Of a stretch of DNA of 64,000 bases, positions 43,501-53,000 are shown in pieces; position 1 is the stretch's first letter; each line of letters starts with the position of its first letter. Position numbers and translations under genes: made by a program. Below the pieces are notes generated by a model. It saw only the letters and a list, made by a program, of their open reading frames with translations. It ran no database searches and had not been told where the DNA came from. The stretch lies in contig JAKLIX010000005.1 in NCBI GenBank assembly GCA_022709385.1, positions 1-64,000 on the forward strand, read 5' to 3'. Source of the stretch: Bacteroidota bacterium (GTDB taxonomy: Bacteria > Bacteroidota > Bacteroidia > Bacteroidales > CAIXZF01).

Positions 43501-45081
43501 CCAGGGAACAACGTTATTACGGGCGATACTGTCCTGGCACAGGCAGCCATTGTGTTCGACCTGAATGAGGCGATCCTCACAAACACCTGGAAAAACACGC
43601 TGGACGCCCTGCCCCCGTCAACCTCATTAAGTGTATATGCCTCCCAGACAGACAGTACCACCATTCAGCTCAGCATTAACGGAAATGATGATCCTGGCGG
43701 ATCAGGAATTGCTTTTTTCTCAGTGTTTGTCGCTGAAAACACGGGGCCGTTCACGAAACTGGATGACTACGTCCCGGGCGAAACAGTATTTTTCAGCGGA
43801 AAGCCCGGAAACACCTACCGTTTTTTTTCCCTTGGTACGGATAATACCGGACAGTGTGAGAATATGAAAAACGAAGCCGAGGCTCAGGTAAGCTTCTATT
43901 CGGATCAGGCAGCCATTCACGGCAGCCTCACCTATCTGAACGATGCGTCAAGCCCGCTTGACCAGGTGATGCTGCAATTGCAAAATTTGAACGGTATTGT
44001 CAGAGATTCCTCTTTCACAGGTTCCTATGGAGAATTCACGCTCGTCCCTCCATCACCAGATTCATATGTAATAAATGCTACTACCACCAAAGCCTGGGGA
44101 GGGGGAAATGCTGCTGATGCCCTGCTGGTCCTGAGGCATTTTGTTGAACTGGATACGATCACAGGCCTCAGATTCAAAGCAGGAGACATGAATCTTTCAG
44201 GACAGCTGAATGCAGCCGATGCGCTGGGAATTGCCACACGCTTTGTAAATCCCTCCTTCGTCTTTGCGGCCGGGAACTGGCAATTTGAAAAGGACACCCT
44301 GGTTTTTGGCGGAGAAGATCTTGCTTATTCATTCCGGGCACTCTGCACAGGCGATATTGACGGATCGTACAATCCACCGGCCGGCAAACCCCAGCCGGCC
44401 ATCCGCCTGTTCCAGCAAACGCATATGGATATCAGAGCTGGAGAGATCATCGATATTCCCCTCACTGTGGACCGGGACGCTGAAATCGGCGCTATTTCCC
44501 TGGTGATCCGTTATGAGGCTGATAAACTTGAACTCCTCGATATCGTCCAGGCTGAAAACAGCCGGGGAAACCTCTCCTTCACGACAAAAAACGGCCTGCT
44601 TCGCATCGCCTGGTACAGTCTGCAACCCCTGCAGGCACAATCTGAGGATGCCATATTATACCTGAGAATCAAAGCTTTGGACATGGAAACCGGGCTATAC
44701 ACCCTGTTTTCCCTTGAACCGGAAAGTTCCATTGCAGATGCCGAAGGAAAAGAGATCGTCAATCTTAATCTTTTCCTTCCGAGATTAAAATTAGATGTTC
44801 CCATCTCCTTTAGCCTGATCCAAAACCAGCCAAATCCTTTCAGCGACCAAACCCTTTTGCGGTTTAGCCTGCCGGAAGATTCCAGGGTAATGATCAGACT
44901 TATCGACCCGCCGGGGAAAGAGGTAATGCAACTGCTAAATGAAGTAAAATCAAAAGGAAGTTACAGCTTACAACTCGACGGCTCGACGCTTGCCAATGGC
45001 CTTTATTTCGCTGAACTGTTTACAGAAGGAATGAGTGGCAGGCATAAAGCCATGATCAGGATGGTGAAAGTCGGAAAATGA
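40525..45081 (+). CDS. secreted M4 (thermolysin-like) metallopeptidase with dockerin/cohesin-like modules and T9SS signal
   Basis: 1518 residues. Signal peptide ~1-33. FTP/PepSY-type propeptide ~45-235. M4 catalytic domain ~245-590: zinc motif HEFTH (first His about 392), third ligand in ESGAIDEGIADVFG, catalytic His in FGGVHTNCS. Then SprB-like repeats ~600-740 (YQWSNGAST...LPPGDYSLTVTNPEDDC), an Ig-like unit, a DPNEINGPAG-type domain ~840-1030, a FN3/HYR-like unit, a CarboxypepD-like unit, dockerin-like ~1214-1241 (KAGDMNLSGQLNAADALGI), cohesin-like ~1302-1392 and a sorting domain from ~1426 (NQPNPFSDQTLLRF). An extracellular protease kept at the surface. The propeptide suggests self-activation. 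Confidence 0.9.
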   Translation: MTNKANIRKHVQATAFCFLLFSNFFPVSLIQGQTRLNPLGRIEDILDKSSTPQYLCLKKDSRIRLESLFTRHRELFQTGSDDHFINLRADEFISGLKVYRFQQTFRNLPVDFANLIVHEQQGYVTHLIGQWVSGLNLNTRPAITETIALQKALSHIHASLYAWELSPAEAFNLKENTGYEENGPPQGVLCIVNDKLDNSGVFHLAWRFGILSVRPFDSKIVYVDASNGSILHEITSFRAEESHATGDAHTLYSGSRRFYTTYFSSESGEDNHYFLKDSRRGQGIYTMSLQQGEIISQGVPIKNSTNNWISTPDPPHYGPDVHWAMQKAYDYYLYKHNRNSYNNLNAPIYSYINYKNKFNNALWTGPPAKVFLFGDGDGAICGPIAGLDLVAHEFTHAVVDHSVVGNVAGTGLLYQAESGAIDEGIADVFGTMVEFFSKFGNWTIGEGFCFAPSRSLANPKAFFQPDTYGGDNYITPVPPYGEANDFGGVHTNCSVMSHCFYLLCVGGSGTNDIGNEFKVEPVGTQNAARIIYHALTHSLTANTDFAGMRTAMINAAKFFNENDECAHEVVQVKNAWHAVGVGDGAMYLKEEDIQQPSCGKDNGYIGLTVGGVPMATVNFAWSSGETDFYITDKAAGSYSVTITDPNSGCTIEKDYDLEEAFPIYIKLTTTDESGCNTDDGSASVYVELEGSVTPQYQWSNGASTFAVDNLPPGDYSLTVTNPEDDCQGKKDFTILPWKPKVNIRGAGQRTKCADDPEVKLIGENCNSGVCKWYFCPDTDCDPSQMAWIGDGPDIILYNEGKYKVILIRPEGCVGEDTASASIKIKNCNDKDEDSHWKIPVFYPRDPNEINGPAGYGPEQFVASGSTIPYKVYFENDPEFATAPATKIHIELPVDEHFNLYSFRLGTFSFANMHFSPPEGSTWYTDRLDVRDSLGVFVDLTSGIDVQNRKIFWTFQAIDPATGLQPVDPLMGFLPVNDTATHIGEGFVSLTLKPGNNVITGDTVLAQAAIVFDLNEAILTNTWKNTLDALPPSTSLSVYASQTDSTTIQLSINGNDDPGGSGIAFFSVFVAENTGPFTKLDDYVPGETVFFSGKPGNTYRFFSLGTDNTGQCENMKNEAEAQVSFYSDQAAIHGSLTYLNDASSPLDQVMLQLQNLNGIVRDSSFTGSYGEFTLVPPSPDSYVINATTTKAWGGGNAADALLVLRHFVELDTITGLRFKAGDMNLSGQLNAADALGIATRFVNPSFVFAAGNWQFEKDTLVFGGEDLAYSFRALCTGDIDGSYNPPAGKPQPAIRLFQQTHMDIRAGEIIDIPLTVDRDAEIGAISLVIRYEADKLELLDIVQAENSRGNLSFTTKNGLLRIAWYSLQPLQAQSEDAILYLRIKALDMETGLYTLFSLEPESSIADAEGKEIVNLNLFLPRLKLDVPISFSLIQNQPNPFSDQTLLRFSLPEDSRVMIRLIDPPGKEVMQLLNEVKSKGSYSLQLDGSTLANGLYFAELFTEGMSGRHKAMIRMVKVGK

Positions 45082-45141
45082 CCTGGATTATCAGGCCAGG
45101 CTGGTAGCAAGTCCAAACCGTTTTCTCAGTACTTTCGCCTT

Positions 45142-48100
45142 GTGAGAAAGCTTACAGTTTTACTGGTATTCTTGTGCCTTTCCGCAGCGGGTCAGCCTGT
45201 CCTTTATCCCTTATGGAAAGTCAGAAATTATTCGGTCAACAATGGTCTGACTCAAAACACAGTCTATTGCATATACCAGGATAAAGAAGGGTTTATCTGG
45301 GCCGGCACGGGCGACGGGCTGAACCTGCTGAAAGGACAGGATATCATGACATTCAGGCATGACCCGTCCGATCCGTCCTCACTGGCCAACAATGTGGTCA
45401 GGGGTATCATGGAGGATACAAGAGGAAATCTATATATTGGTACGGAAAACGGCATGTCGGTCTACACTCCCGGTAAAGGATTTTTCAATCCGCCGCTACT
45501 GCGCGACAAATCAGTACTGCCGGTTCACATAGAGGAAAACGGACTGTTGCTCTGGTTGCAATGCCGGGGCCTGTTCTGGTACTATCCTGCAGACGGCAGC
45601 CTGGAAAGCATGGATACGGCCTTTTCGGCCTTTTGTACCCGTACATGCACCGGACTCACTGATTTTACCGTCCTGAAGCCTTCCGCTGACATTATCCTGA
45701 ACACCGACCAGGGCTTTTTTCATTTCAAACCCGGGGAAAAAGCAGTTGTGATGCCATATCCTCTGCTCAACGAGCTGGGAATCAGGGCTGTTTACCAGGA
45801 TAATGACCTGACTACCTGGCTGTTCGGGAAGCAGGCCTGTTACCGTATGTCAACAAAGGAGAAAGCGACGGTTTTTTCCCGCTATCCCCCTGAGTTGGAC
45901 GATCCTCAAATCAAATCCGTTCTTTCTCCCGGGGCTGACATCTTTCTCATCGGCACATACGGGAAAGGACTGTGGACCATGCATCGCCGTGAGAGAAAAT
46001 TCAGGCAAGTGATCCGTGAGGGGATAAATTTCACGAAACGCGCCTCCGACCTGATCACCAGCCTTTATTCAGACAGGAATCGAAACATCTGGACGGGTAC
46101 TGACGGCAATGGTGTGGAAATCTACCGTCCTGAAGAAAATCTTTTTCTTCATATCCATACGATTCCCTGGACCCACTTCGATCTGGGCTCTGAATTCTGC
46201 AAATCCTTTGCCAGTCTGAACGACAGCCTGCTGCTGGTTTCGTGTTTCAACACAACACTCAGGGTGTTTGACATGCATCACTGCCGGTTGATCCCGGTCA
46301 GCACAAGCGAAACAAGCGGCTTCTCACCAATGGTGGTACATGCAATGCAACGCAAAGGACCGTACATACTTTTTGCCTCAGAGCGCGGTCTGTGGCAGGC
46401 GACATTCCGGGTGACAGCCACCGGAGTTGCCATACAGGAATTCCGCTGTCTGTCTGTGAAGGAATCACGCACACTGGTCAGTCTGAATGAAACAGCGTAT
46501 CTGTGCAATTCAGGTAATGACCTTTTAACGGTCAGGTATACTTCTTCAGGTTTCCGGTTGACAGGAGAAAAGCAGGTCTGGAGATCAGCCATGCTGTGCC
46601 CTGCAGCAGGATCGGGAGGCAAACAATTGTATATCAGACTCAACAACAGCATTCTGAAATATCACTGGCCGGGTATGAAACCCGTCACAGAAAAGCAATC
46701 TCTTAGACTGCCATCAGAAGTGAGGAAGGTTTTCTTTATGAAATCCCTCCATCCCAGGCTGTTACTGATAGGAACCAATAACGGGATCTATATTTATCAG
46801 GATGACAGCGTATTGTATCGTCATTACCACAGCGGTAACGGTCTGTCGAATAATTATGTGTATGCGGCGCTTCCGGACAAAAGCGGAAGACTGTGGTGCA
46901 GTTCCAACGGGGGGATCAGTTGCATTTACCTGAACAACAACAAGATCAGAAACTTTGGCACCTACCACGGGGTTCAATCTCCGGAGTTCAATTCGAATGC
47001 CTATCTGCAGGCAGCAGACGGCTCCTTTGTATTCGGAGGGATACAGGGATTCAACCTTTTCATTCCGGACTTTGTGCTTTCGCAGAAACCTTCCTTACAA
47101 CTCAGTTTGTCGGCTGTCACCGTCAATGAGACCTTGCTGGACCCGGGGCTTATCACCCGAAAAGGCAGGAACAATTACCGGCATCAGCAGAATAACTGGT
47201 GGTTCCGGGTCACCAGCCTGGATTATCCTCCGCTGCGGGCGCGGAATTACGCATTCAGACTGGATGGGTTGAAGGATGAGTGGATATATACGGGTGAACA
47301 AAATACCATTCGCTTCCTGCAACTTCCGCCGGGCTCCTACCGGCTTTGGGTGAAGCTGTCGGAACCGGGAAATGAATACTCGGAGGCGGTGGAATTAGCG
47401 CATTTCAGGATACTGCGACCCTTCTACAGGACATGGTGGTTTCTGTTGCTGACTTCCGTGCTGTTGATGGCGATCGTTTATATCATTGTACGGACCTACC
47501 TGAAAGCCAAATACCAGGAACGCATTCTTCTGCTCGAAAAAGAGAGGGCCGTGCAGGAAGAGCGTCTGAGGATTTCCAAAGACATGCATGATGATATTGG
47601 TACAGGCATATCCCAGATCGCCGTACTGACTGAAATTGTGAAAAAAACCGTGGATGAGCCCGCACGCTTTATGCCGGTGGTAGGCAAGATTTCCATGGTG
47701 GCAGGGGAGTTAATCGACAACATCTCCAACATGATCTGGATCACAAAACCGGAATACGACAATCTGAAGAGCCTGATTTATTATATGCGGGAGTATGCAG
47801 GTTCCCTTCTCGAAAACACAGGGATCAGCCTGCGTTTTGAAACTCCCGGTCAACTTCCTTCGATAACCGTTAACAACCAGCACAGAAAGGATACCTTTTT
47901 GATTTATAAGGAGTCTTTAAATAATATATTGAAGCATGCCGGAGCTTCGAAGGTTGAAATTGAAGCACGGTACCAGGGTAATCAGTTTGAACTCAGGGTA
48001 ACAGATGACGGATGCGGCTTCGATCCTTCAAGTGTTGAAATATTCAGCGAAGGCCTTGGTAATATCAGGAAAAGGGCGATGGATTGCGGGGGACGGGTCA

Positions 48101-48156
48101 GCATTGTTTCTGCCCCGGGTTCGGGAACAACAATACATTTCAGCTGTCCGCTGTAA
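45142..48156 (+). CDS. beta-propeller sensor histidine kinase (Y_Y_Y, HisKA_3)
   Basis: 1004 residues from GTG 45142; the signal peptide MRKLTVLLVFLCLSAAG starts there. The periplasmic sensor is a two-component-regulator propeller (NGLTQNTVYCIYQDKEGFIWAGT, NNVVRGIMEDTRGNLYIGT, LITSLYSDRNRNIWTGT, NYVYAALPDKSGRLWCSS), ending with a Y_Y_Y domain ~640-755. One transmembrane helix ~765-785 (WWFLLLTSVLLMAIVYIIV), a coiled linker, H-box SKDMHDDIGTGIS (His about 816), then HATPase (N-box YKESLNNILKHA, G1 DDGCGFD, G2 GLGNIRKRA). No receiver domain, so not a hybrid kinase. This family often senses glycans or other polymers. The LuxR regulator follows 54 bases later. A near-match box TACTTTCG lies 5 bases before the GTG. 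Confidence 0.92.
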   Translation: MRKLTVLLVFLCLSAAGQPVLYPLWKVRNYSVNNGLTQNTVYCIYQDKEGFIWAGTGDGLNLLKGQDIMTFRHDPSDPSSLANNVVRGIMEDTRGNLYIGTENGMSVYTPGKGFFNPPLLRDKSVLPVHIEENGLLLWLQCRGLFWYYPADGSLESMDTAFSAFCTRTCTGLTDFTVLKPSADIILNTDQGFFHFKPGEKAVVMPYPLLNELGIRAVYQDNDLTTWLFGKQACYRMSTKEKATVFSRYPPELDDPQIKSVLSPGADIFLIGTYGKGLWTMHRRERKFRQVIREGINFTKRASDLITSLYSDRNRNIWTGTDGNGVEIYRPEENLFLHIHTIPWTHFDLGSEFCKSFASLNDSLLLVSCFNTTLRVFDMHHCRLIPVSTSETSGFSPMVVHAMQRKGPYILFASERGLWQATFRVTATGVAIQEFRCLSVKESRTLVSLNETAYLCNSGNDLLTVRYTSSGFRLTGEKQVWRSAMLCPAAGSGGKQLYIRLNNSILKYHWPGMKPVTEKQSLRLPSEVRKVFFMKSLHPRLLLIGTNNGIYIYQDDSVLYRHYHSGNGLSNNYVYAALPDKSGRLWCSSNGGISCIYLNNNKIRNFGTYHGVQSPEFNSNAYLQAADGSFVFGGIQGFNLFIPDFVLSQKPSLQLSLSAVTVNETLLDPGLITRKGRNNYRHQQNNWWFRVTSLDYPPLRARNYAFRLDGLKDEWIYTGEQNTIRFLQLPPGSYRLWVKLSEPGNEYSEAVELAHFRILRPFYRTWWFLLLTSVLLMAIVYIIVRTYLKAKYQERILLLEKERAVQEERLRISKDMHDDIGTGISQIAVLTEIVKKTVDEPARFMPVVGKISMVAGELIDNISNMIWITKPEYDNLKSLIYYMREYAGSLLENTGISLRFETPGQLPSITVNNQHRKDTFLIYKESLNNILKHAGASKVEIEARYQGNQFELRVTDDGCGFDPSSVEIFSEGLGNIRKRAMDCGGRVSIVSAPGSGTTIHFSCPL

Positions 48157-48210
48157 ATTCACACAAAAATGTGATGGTCGGCGACAGTCCATGTAGTATT
48201 TTTACCAGTC

Positions 48211-48849
48211 ATGAATGAACAGCTTATCCGCGTGGTGATCGTCGAAGACCAGGAAGATATCCGGGAAGGGCTCGCCATGATCATCAACTTCTCTGAAGGT
48301 TTTCAATGCATTGCCACTTTTCCTGACGGCAATTCGGCCATGAGCGGCATCCCGGATCTGAAGCCGGATGTAGTACTGATGGATATTGACATCCCTGGCA
48401 GCGACGGCATCCAGGTGATTTTCTTCCTTAAATCGGTAATGCCCGCAACCCAGTTCATGATGCTCACCGTGTTTGAAGATGATGAAAAAATATTCCAGTC
48501 GCTGAAGGCCGGTGCCAGCGGATACCTCCTCAAAAAGACTTCCCCGGCAAGGCTTTTGGAAGCCATCAGGGAAGTGCATGAAGGAGGATCACCCATGAAT
48601 TCACAGATCGCCTCCAGGGTAGTGAATTATTTCCGGCAGAAACCTGACAGCCAGGCGGAAGCATACAATCTCACCCGAAGGGAGTACGAGATCCTGGAGC
48701 TCATTTCAAGGGGCTACCGTTACAAGGAGATCGGCGACAAGCTAAGCATCAGCATGGATACGGTTCGCAGCCACATCCGCAATACCTACGAAAAACTCCA
48801 GGTAACCTCCAAAGTAGAAGCCATCAACAAAGTATTCCGCAGGCTCTGA
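48211..48849 (+). CDS. LuxR/NarL-family response regulator
   Basis: 212 residues. Receiver domain with VIVEDQED, phospho-acceptor Asp58 in LMDIDIP, LTVFEDDEK and KAGASGYLLKK. LuxR HTH at the C-terminus (LTRREYEILELISRGYRYKEIGDKL, TVRSHIRNTYEKL). Partner of the propeller kinase upstream. Lies inside the surface-protein locus, so the flanking adhesin and protease genes are natural candidate targets; no shared operator could be established by eye. Confidence 0.92.
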   Translation: MNEQLIRVVIVEDQEDIREGLAMIINFSEGFQCIATFPDGNSAMSGIPDLKPDVVLMDIDIPGSDGIQVIFFLKSVMPATQFMMLTVFEDDEKIFQSLKAGASGYLLKKTSPARLLEAIREVHEGGSPMNSQIASRVVNYFRQKPDSQAEAYNLTRREYEILELISRGYRYKEIGDKLSISMDTVRSHIRNTYEKLQVTSKVEAINKVFRRL

Positions 48850-48944
48850 TCACCGGCACTTCACGCTGTTTTCCCTCTGATCAGCAGTTCTCCATTCTGA
48901 AAAATTCACCCAAACATGCGATTGTCAGCGCTGCTGACCACCGG

Positions 48945-48952
48945 TACTTTTG
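48945..48952 (+). promoter_or_regulatory. -7 box TACTTTTG with upstream TTG
   Basis: Exact TAnnTTTG, with TTG at 48922-48924 (20 bases upstream), close to the Bacteroidota -33/-7 layout. It lies 40 bases before the beta-helix gene. Confidence 0.6.
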
Positions 48953-48992
48953 TGGGGATAAGAAATCATCTAACCCTTAATCCTTCATAATT

Positions 48993-49988
48993 ATGAGAAA
49001 ATCAATGTTCCTTTTCGCTTCAGTGATAGCCCTGGCGGTTATCAGCACTCAGGTTTATGCAACAGTCTGGAGGGTGAACGCAGCCCCGGGATCAAGCGCC
49101 CATTACACTACCCTGCAGGCCGCCCATGACGCATCATCAACCGTCAACGGTGATACGATCTACCTGGAAGGCTCACCCTTTTCAAGCGGCGGACTGACCT
49201 GTACCAAGGTTCTTACGATCATTGGCGCAGGCTATTTCCTTGATCAGAATCCCCAGACCCAGGCCAACCCCAATCCGAGTAAAATCGATAACTATACCTA
49301 TTTCCAAAGCGGCAGCGAAGGTTCAAAAATCATGGGTTGCCATTTTACCTACCCCTTGTATCTGTATGTTGGGAATATCACCATTGAAAGAAACTACTTT
49401 TATACCGGGCAGTACATGGTCTATGCCTATTATGCCAATGTCAACAATGTCAGGATCATCAACAATTACTTCGACAATGTCTATTATTATCATACCCTTT
49501 ACTTCCCCAATGCCTGCAGCAATATCCTGATCTCGAACAATTACATCAAGGGATATATCACCACCGGGGTTAATTTCAGCGGTTTCATCACCAACAACAT
49601 ACTTTCCTCCAGCGCTACGGTCTACAATGCAACCCTGACCAACAACATCATGACTGATGGATATTTAACAGCGAGCAACTGTAACATCACTTACAATATC
49701 GGCAACAACACCCAGTTTGGCAATCAGAACGGGAATCAGCAGAATGTGAACATGACCAATGTGTTTGTAGGCGCCACAGGCAACAGCACCGACGGGCAGT
49801 GGCAGCTGAAGGCCGGTTCTACCGCCATCGGCGCAGGTGAAGGCGGCGTAGACTGCGGCATGTACGGCGGCGCATACCCTTATCGCCTTTCCGGTTTACC
49901 GCCCATCCCGGCAGTGTATTATTTCAACGCACCTTCCCTCCCGACCAATAACATCCAGGTGAGTCTGAAAGCAAAATCTCATAACTGA
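48993..49988 (+). CDS. secreted right-handed beta-helix-like protein
   Basis: 331 residues. Signal peptide MRKSMFLFASVIALAVISTQVYA. The body has short parallel-beta-helix coils rich in Asn and Tyr (ITIERNYFYTG, VRIINNYFDNV, ILISNNYIKGY, FITNNILSSS, ATLTNNIMTDG), as in pectate-lyase-like folds. No catalytic residues of a known lyase or hydrolase are evident, and no sorting domain is visible, so it may stay in the periplasm or be surface-held by partners. The N-terminal pattern TTLQAAHDA...NGDTIYLEG is typical of this fold's first coil. Probable operon with the gene 50 bases downstream. Confidence 0.8.
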   Translation: MRKSMFLFASVIALAVISTQVYATVWRVNAAPGSSAHYTTLQAAHDASSTVNGDTIYLEGSPFSSGGLTCTKVLTIIGAGYFLDQNPQTQANPNPSKIDNYTYFQSGSEGSKIMGCHFTYPLYLYVGNITIERNYFYTGQYMVYAYYANVNNVRIINNYFDNVYYYHTLYFPNACSNILISNNYIKGYITTGVNFSGFITNNILSSSATVYNATLTNNIMTDGYLTASNCNITYNIGNNTQFGNQNGNQQNVNMTNVFVGATGNSTDGQWQLKAGSTAIGAGEGGVDCGMYGGAYPYRLSGLPPIPAVYYFNAPSLPTNNIQVSLKAKSHN

Positions 49989-50038
49989 TCTCTTCCTCCC
50001 GCCCGGGGCGGAACCTAATTAAACCAGGAAAAGACAGC

Positions 50039-53000
50039 ATGATGAAAACACTTGCATTTCAGACCCCTAAGATATATCGGGGCAGCGCACTACTGACAGG
50101 CTTGATCCTGCTGTGGCTTTGCGGCCCCGGAATACGTGCCCAGAACATCGTCCAGGTGGAGTATTTCTTCAATACCGACCCGGGCTTTGGTGCAGGTATC
50201 CAGGTGCCGGTAAGCAATCCGGCACCCCTGCTGGACAACTTCAACTTCGGAATCAGCACCACAGGACTGACGGAAGGCTTCTACAGGCTTTTCATCAGGG
50301 CCCGCGACGACAGCGGCAGCTGGAGCCGAACCTACGACCGTGCCTTTCTCATCAATTCACTTCCATTCCCGTCAGCGGACGTAACGGAAGCAGAATATTT
50401 CCTCGACCAGGATCCGGGTCCGGGACAGGGACAGCCCATCCCCTTCACTCCCGGACAAAACATCCAGAACCTGACCTACAACATCGATATTACCAGCCTG
50501 GAAGATGGGATCCACCGGATCTTTGTCAGGGTGAAAGACGCAGCCGGAAGCTGGAGCCTCACCCACCACAGGACCTTCCTCAAGCAGATCGTGGTCCTCA
50601 ACAATCCGGAAGTGGTGGCGGCAGAATACTTTTTCGATCAGGATCCCGGCTTTGGTCAGGGAAATGCCATTCCGCTCACACCCGGACAAAACCTCCAGAA
50701 CCTGTTGTTTACGGCCGACATCACCGGCCTCGAACAGGGGATCCACCGGATCTTTGTCAGGGTAAAAGACACCTGCGGAAACTGGAGCCTCACCCATCAC
50801 CAAAGCTTTCTCAGGCAGCTTGTGGTGCCAGGCAATCCCGAAGTGGCTGCCGCCGAGTACTTCTTTGACCAGGATCCGGGATTCGGCAATGGTACAGCAA
50901 TCCCTGTAGCCGTTTCCGGAAATGTGACGCTTGATTTTACTGTTGATATTTCAACATTAGCGGCAGGATTTCACCAACTTTTTGTCAGGGTGAAAGACAA
51001 TCTGGGATGCTGGAGTATCACCCACTTCAAATCCTTCCTGAAAGAAGTGATTGTCCTGGATAATCCCCTGATCACCAATCTTGAGTATTTTATCGACACT
51101 GACCCCGGATTCGGCAACGGACAGCCCATCCCGTTCACCCCTTCAGTCAACCTGACCTCTGTCGGCCACATCATCAACATTGCTGCCCTGAACAACGGTT
51201 TCCACACGCTTTCTGTCCGGGCCATGGATGAAAACGGAAGATGGAGTATCACCCAGTTCAAAAACTTCCTGAAACAAGTGGTGGTATTGACGGAAAAGAA
51301 GATCAACAGGGCGGAATACTTCATCAACAATGATCCCGGATTTGGTCAGGGGATTGCCATCCCTGTGGAAACAGACTCCACTGAAGTGGATCTGAGCTTC
51401 ACGGCCGATCTCACCAGCCTGAACCCGGGTTTTCACAGGCTGTTCGTAAGGACTCAGAATGAGGCAGGGCGCTGGAGCCACAGCAAAATCCGGGCTTTCT
51501 ACAAAAAGGAGATACAGCCCGACACACTTCCCCTGATTGTTGCAGTGGAGTACTTTATTGACACAGATCCCGGCGCAGGCAACGGACATGCCGTCAACGT
51601 GAATCCGTCCACCAATACGGGGTTCCTCGCTTTTCAGCTGGATCTGGACAATGTGGCTTTCGGCCAGCATTTCCTTTTTGTGAGGGCAAAGGACGAAAAC
51701 GGAAGATGGAGTCTGATTACGCGCGACACCATTTTTTACTACCTGGACTCACTGCCCACAGCCATGCTGACCGGTCCCGAAGGCTTCTGCATCAACAGCA
51801 GCGGGGAATTTGAAGTGACCCTCACAGGGACACCGCCATGGACAATCACCTGGTTTAACGGGGAAGACACCCTGACCCAGGGAGGTATCATGAACAGCCC
51901 GTTTGTTTATCAGGTCTCACCTTCATGGTCAGGTACCCATACGGCCAAAGTGCTGCAGGTTCAGGATGTGTATTATACCGGACTTTACACCGGTATCCCT
52001 ATCGAATACCAGGTATATCCGCTGCCTGCTGCGGCCGGCCCCGTGAACGGTCCGGAACACCTCTGCCAGGGTGCCGGTCATCAATGGTACTGGATCAATC
52101 CCGTACAACATGCTACTGCTTACCAGTGGACTTACCCCGCCGGTGCCGTGGCTGTCAGTGGCCAGAACAACAGCAGTATCCTGCTCGACTTCACCAATGT
52201 GACCGGGCCAGGCCTGGTAAGCGTGACCCCGGTGAACGCCTGCGGCCCCGGTCAATCCTCCCAGCTGACGGTGACGGTTCATGAACTGCCCGTGGTGGAT
52301 GCCGGTCCCGACCAGAACATCCCCTTTGAAGACTCTGCCTTGATGGCACCTGTGGTGACGGGAGGTTCAGAACCCTATTCGTGGTACTGGTATCCTTACT
52401 GGCTTGTCAACAATCCCTACATCCCCGCTGCGACCGCATATCCGCAGGGGAATACCACCTTTACCCTTTACGTAACCGATGCCAACGGATGCCAGGCTTC
52501 CGACCAGGTAACCATCTATGTGGGTCTGCCTCCGGGAACGCAGGTGAACGGGGTATTGACCTACGACAACAGCCTTTCAACCCCGCTCAACGAAGCCACG
52601 GTCTTCGTCAGGCAGGGAACAGAACTGATAGCCACGGGAACCACCGGCAGTGCCGGCGACTTCTCGATACCGGGCTTGCCTGCGGGATTTTACACCCTCT
52701 CAGCCAGTTCCGCCAAGCCCTGGGGTGGTGTGAATGCCACGGATGCCCTGCTGGTGCTGCAACACTTCACGGTGAACATCGAACTCAGCGGGCTTCGCCT
52801 GCAAGCCGCAGACGTGAACCAGACCGGCAGCGTCAATGCCATTGACGCCCTGCTGATTGCCAGAAGATACACAGAATTGATTACCAGTTTTCCTTCAGGC
52901 GACTGGCTTTCGGACATCCGCAATGTTTATGTGCCCGGAACCGGTATGCAGACCGAGAACCTGGAGGCCCTGGCATACGGTGACGTCAACGGTTCCTACG

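Noticed and set aside
50113..50868. 251-codon frame overlapping the DPGFG repeats
   Set aside because: An out-of-frame shadow caused by the repeated DNA; Arg/Pro/Ser-rich and without protein character.
50144..51758. CRISPR-like regular repeats
   Set aside because: The regular spacing comes from protein repeats of ~230 bp that are in frame and diverged; no short identical repeats with unique spacers exist in the window.
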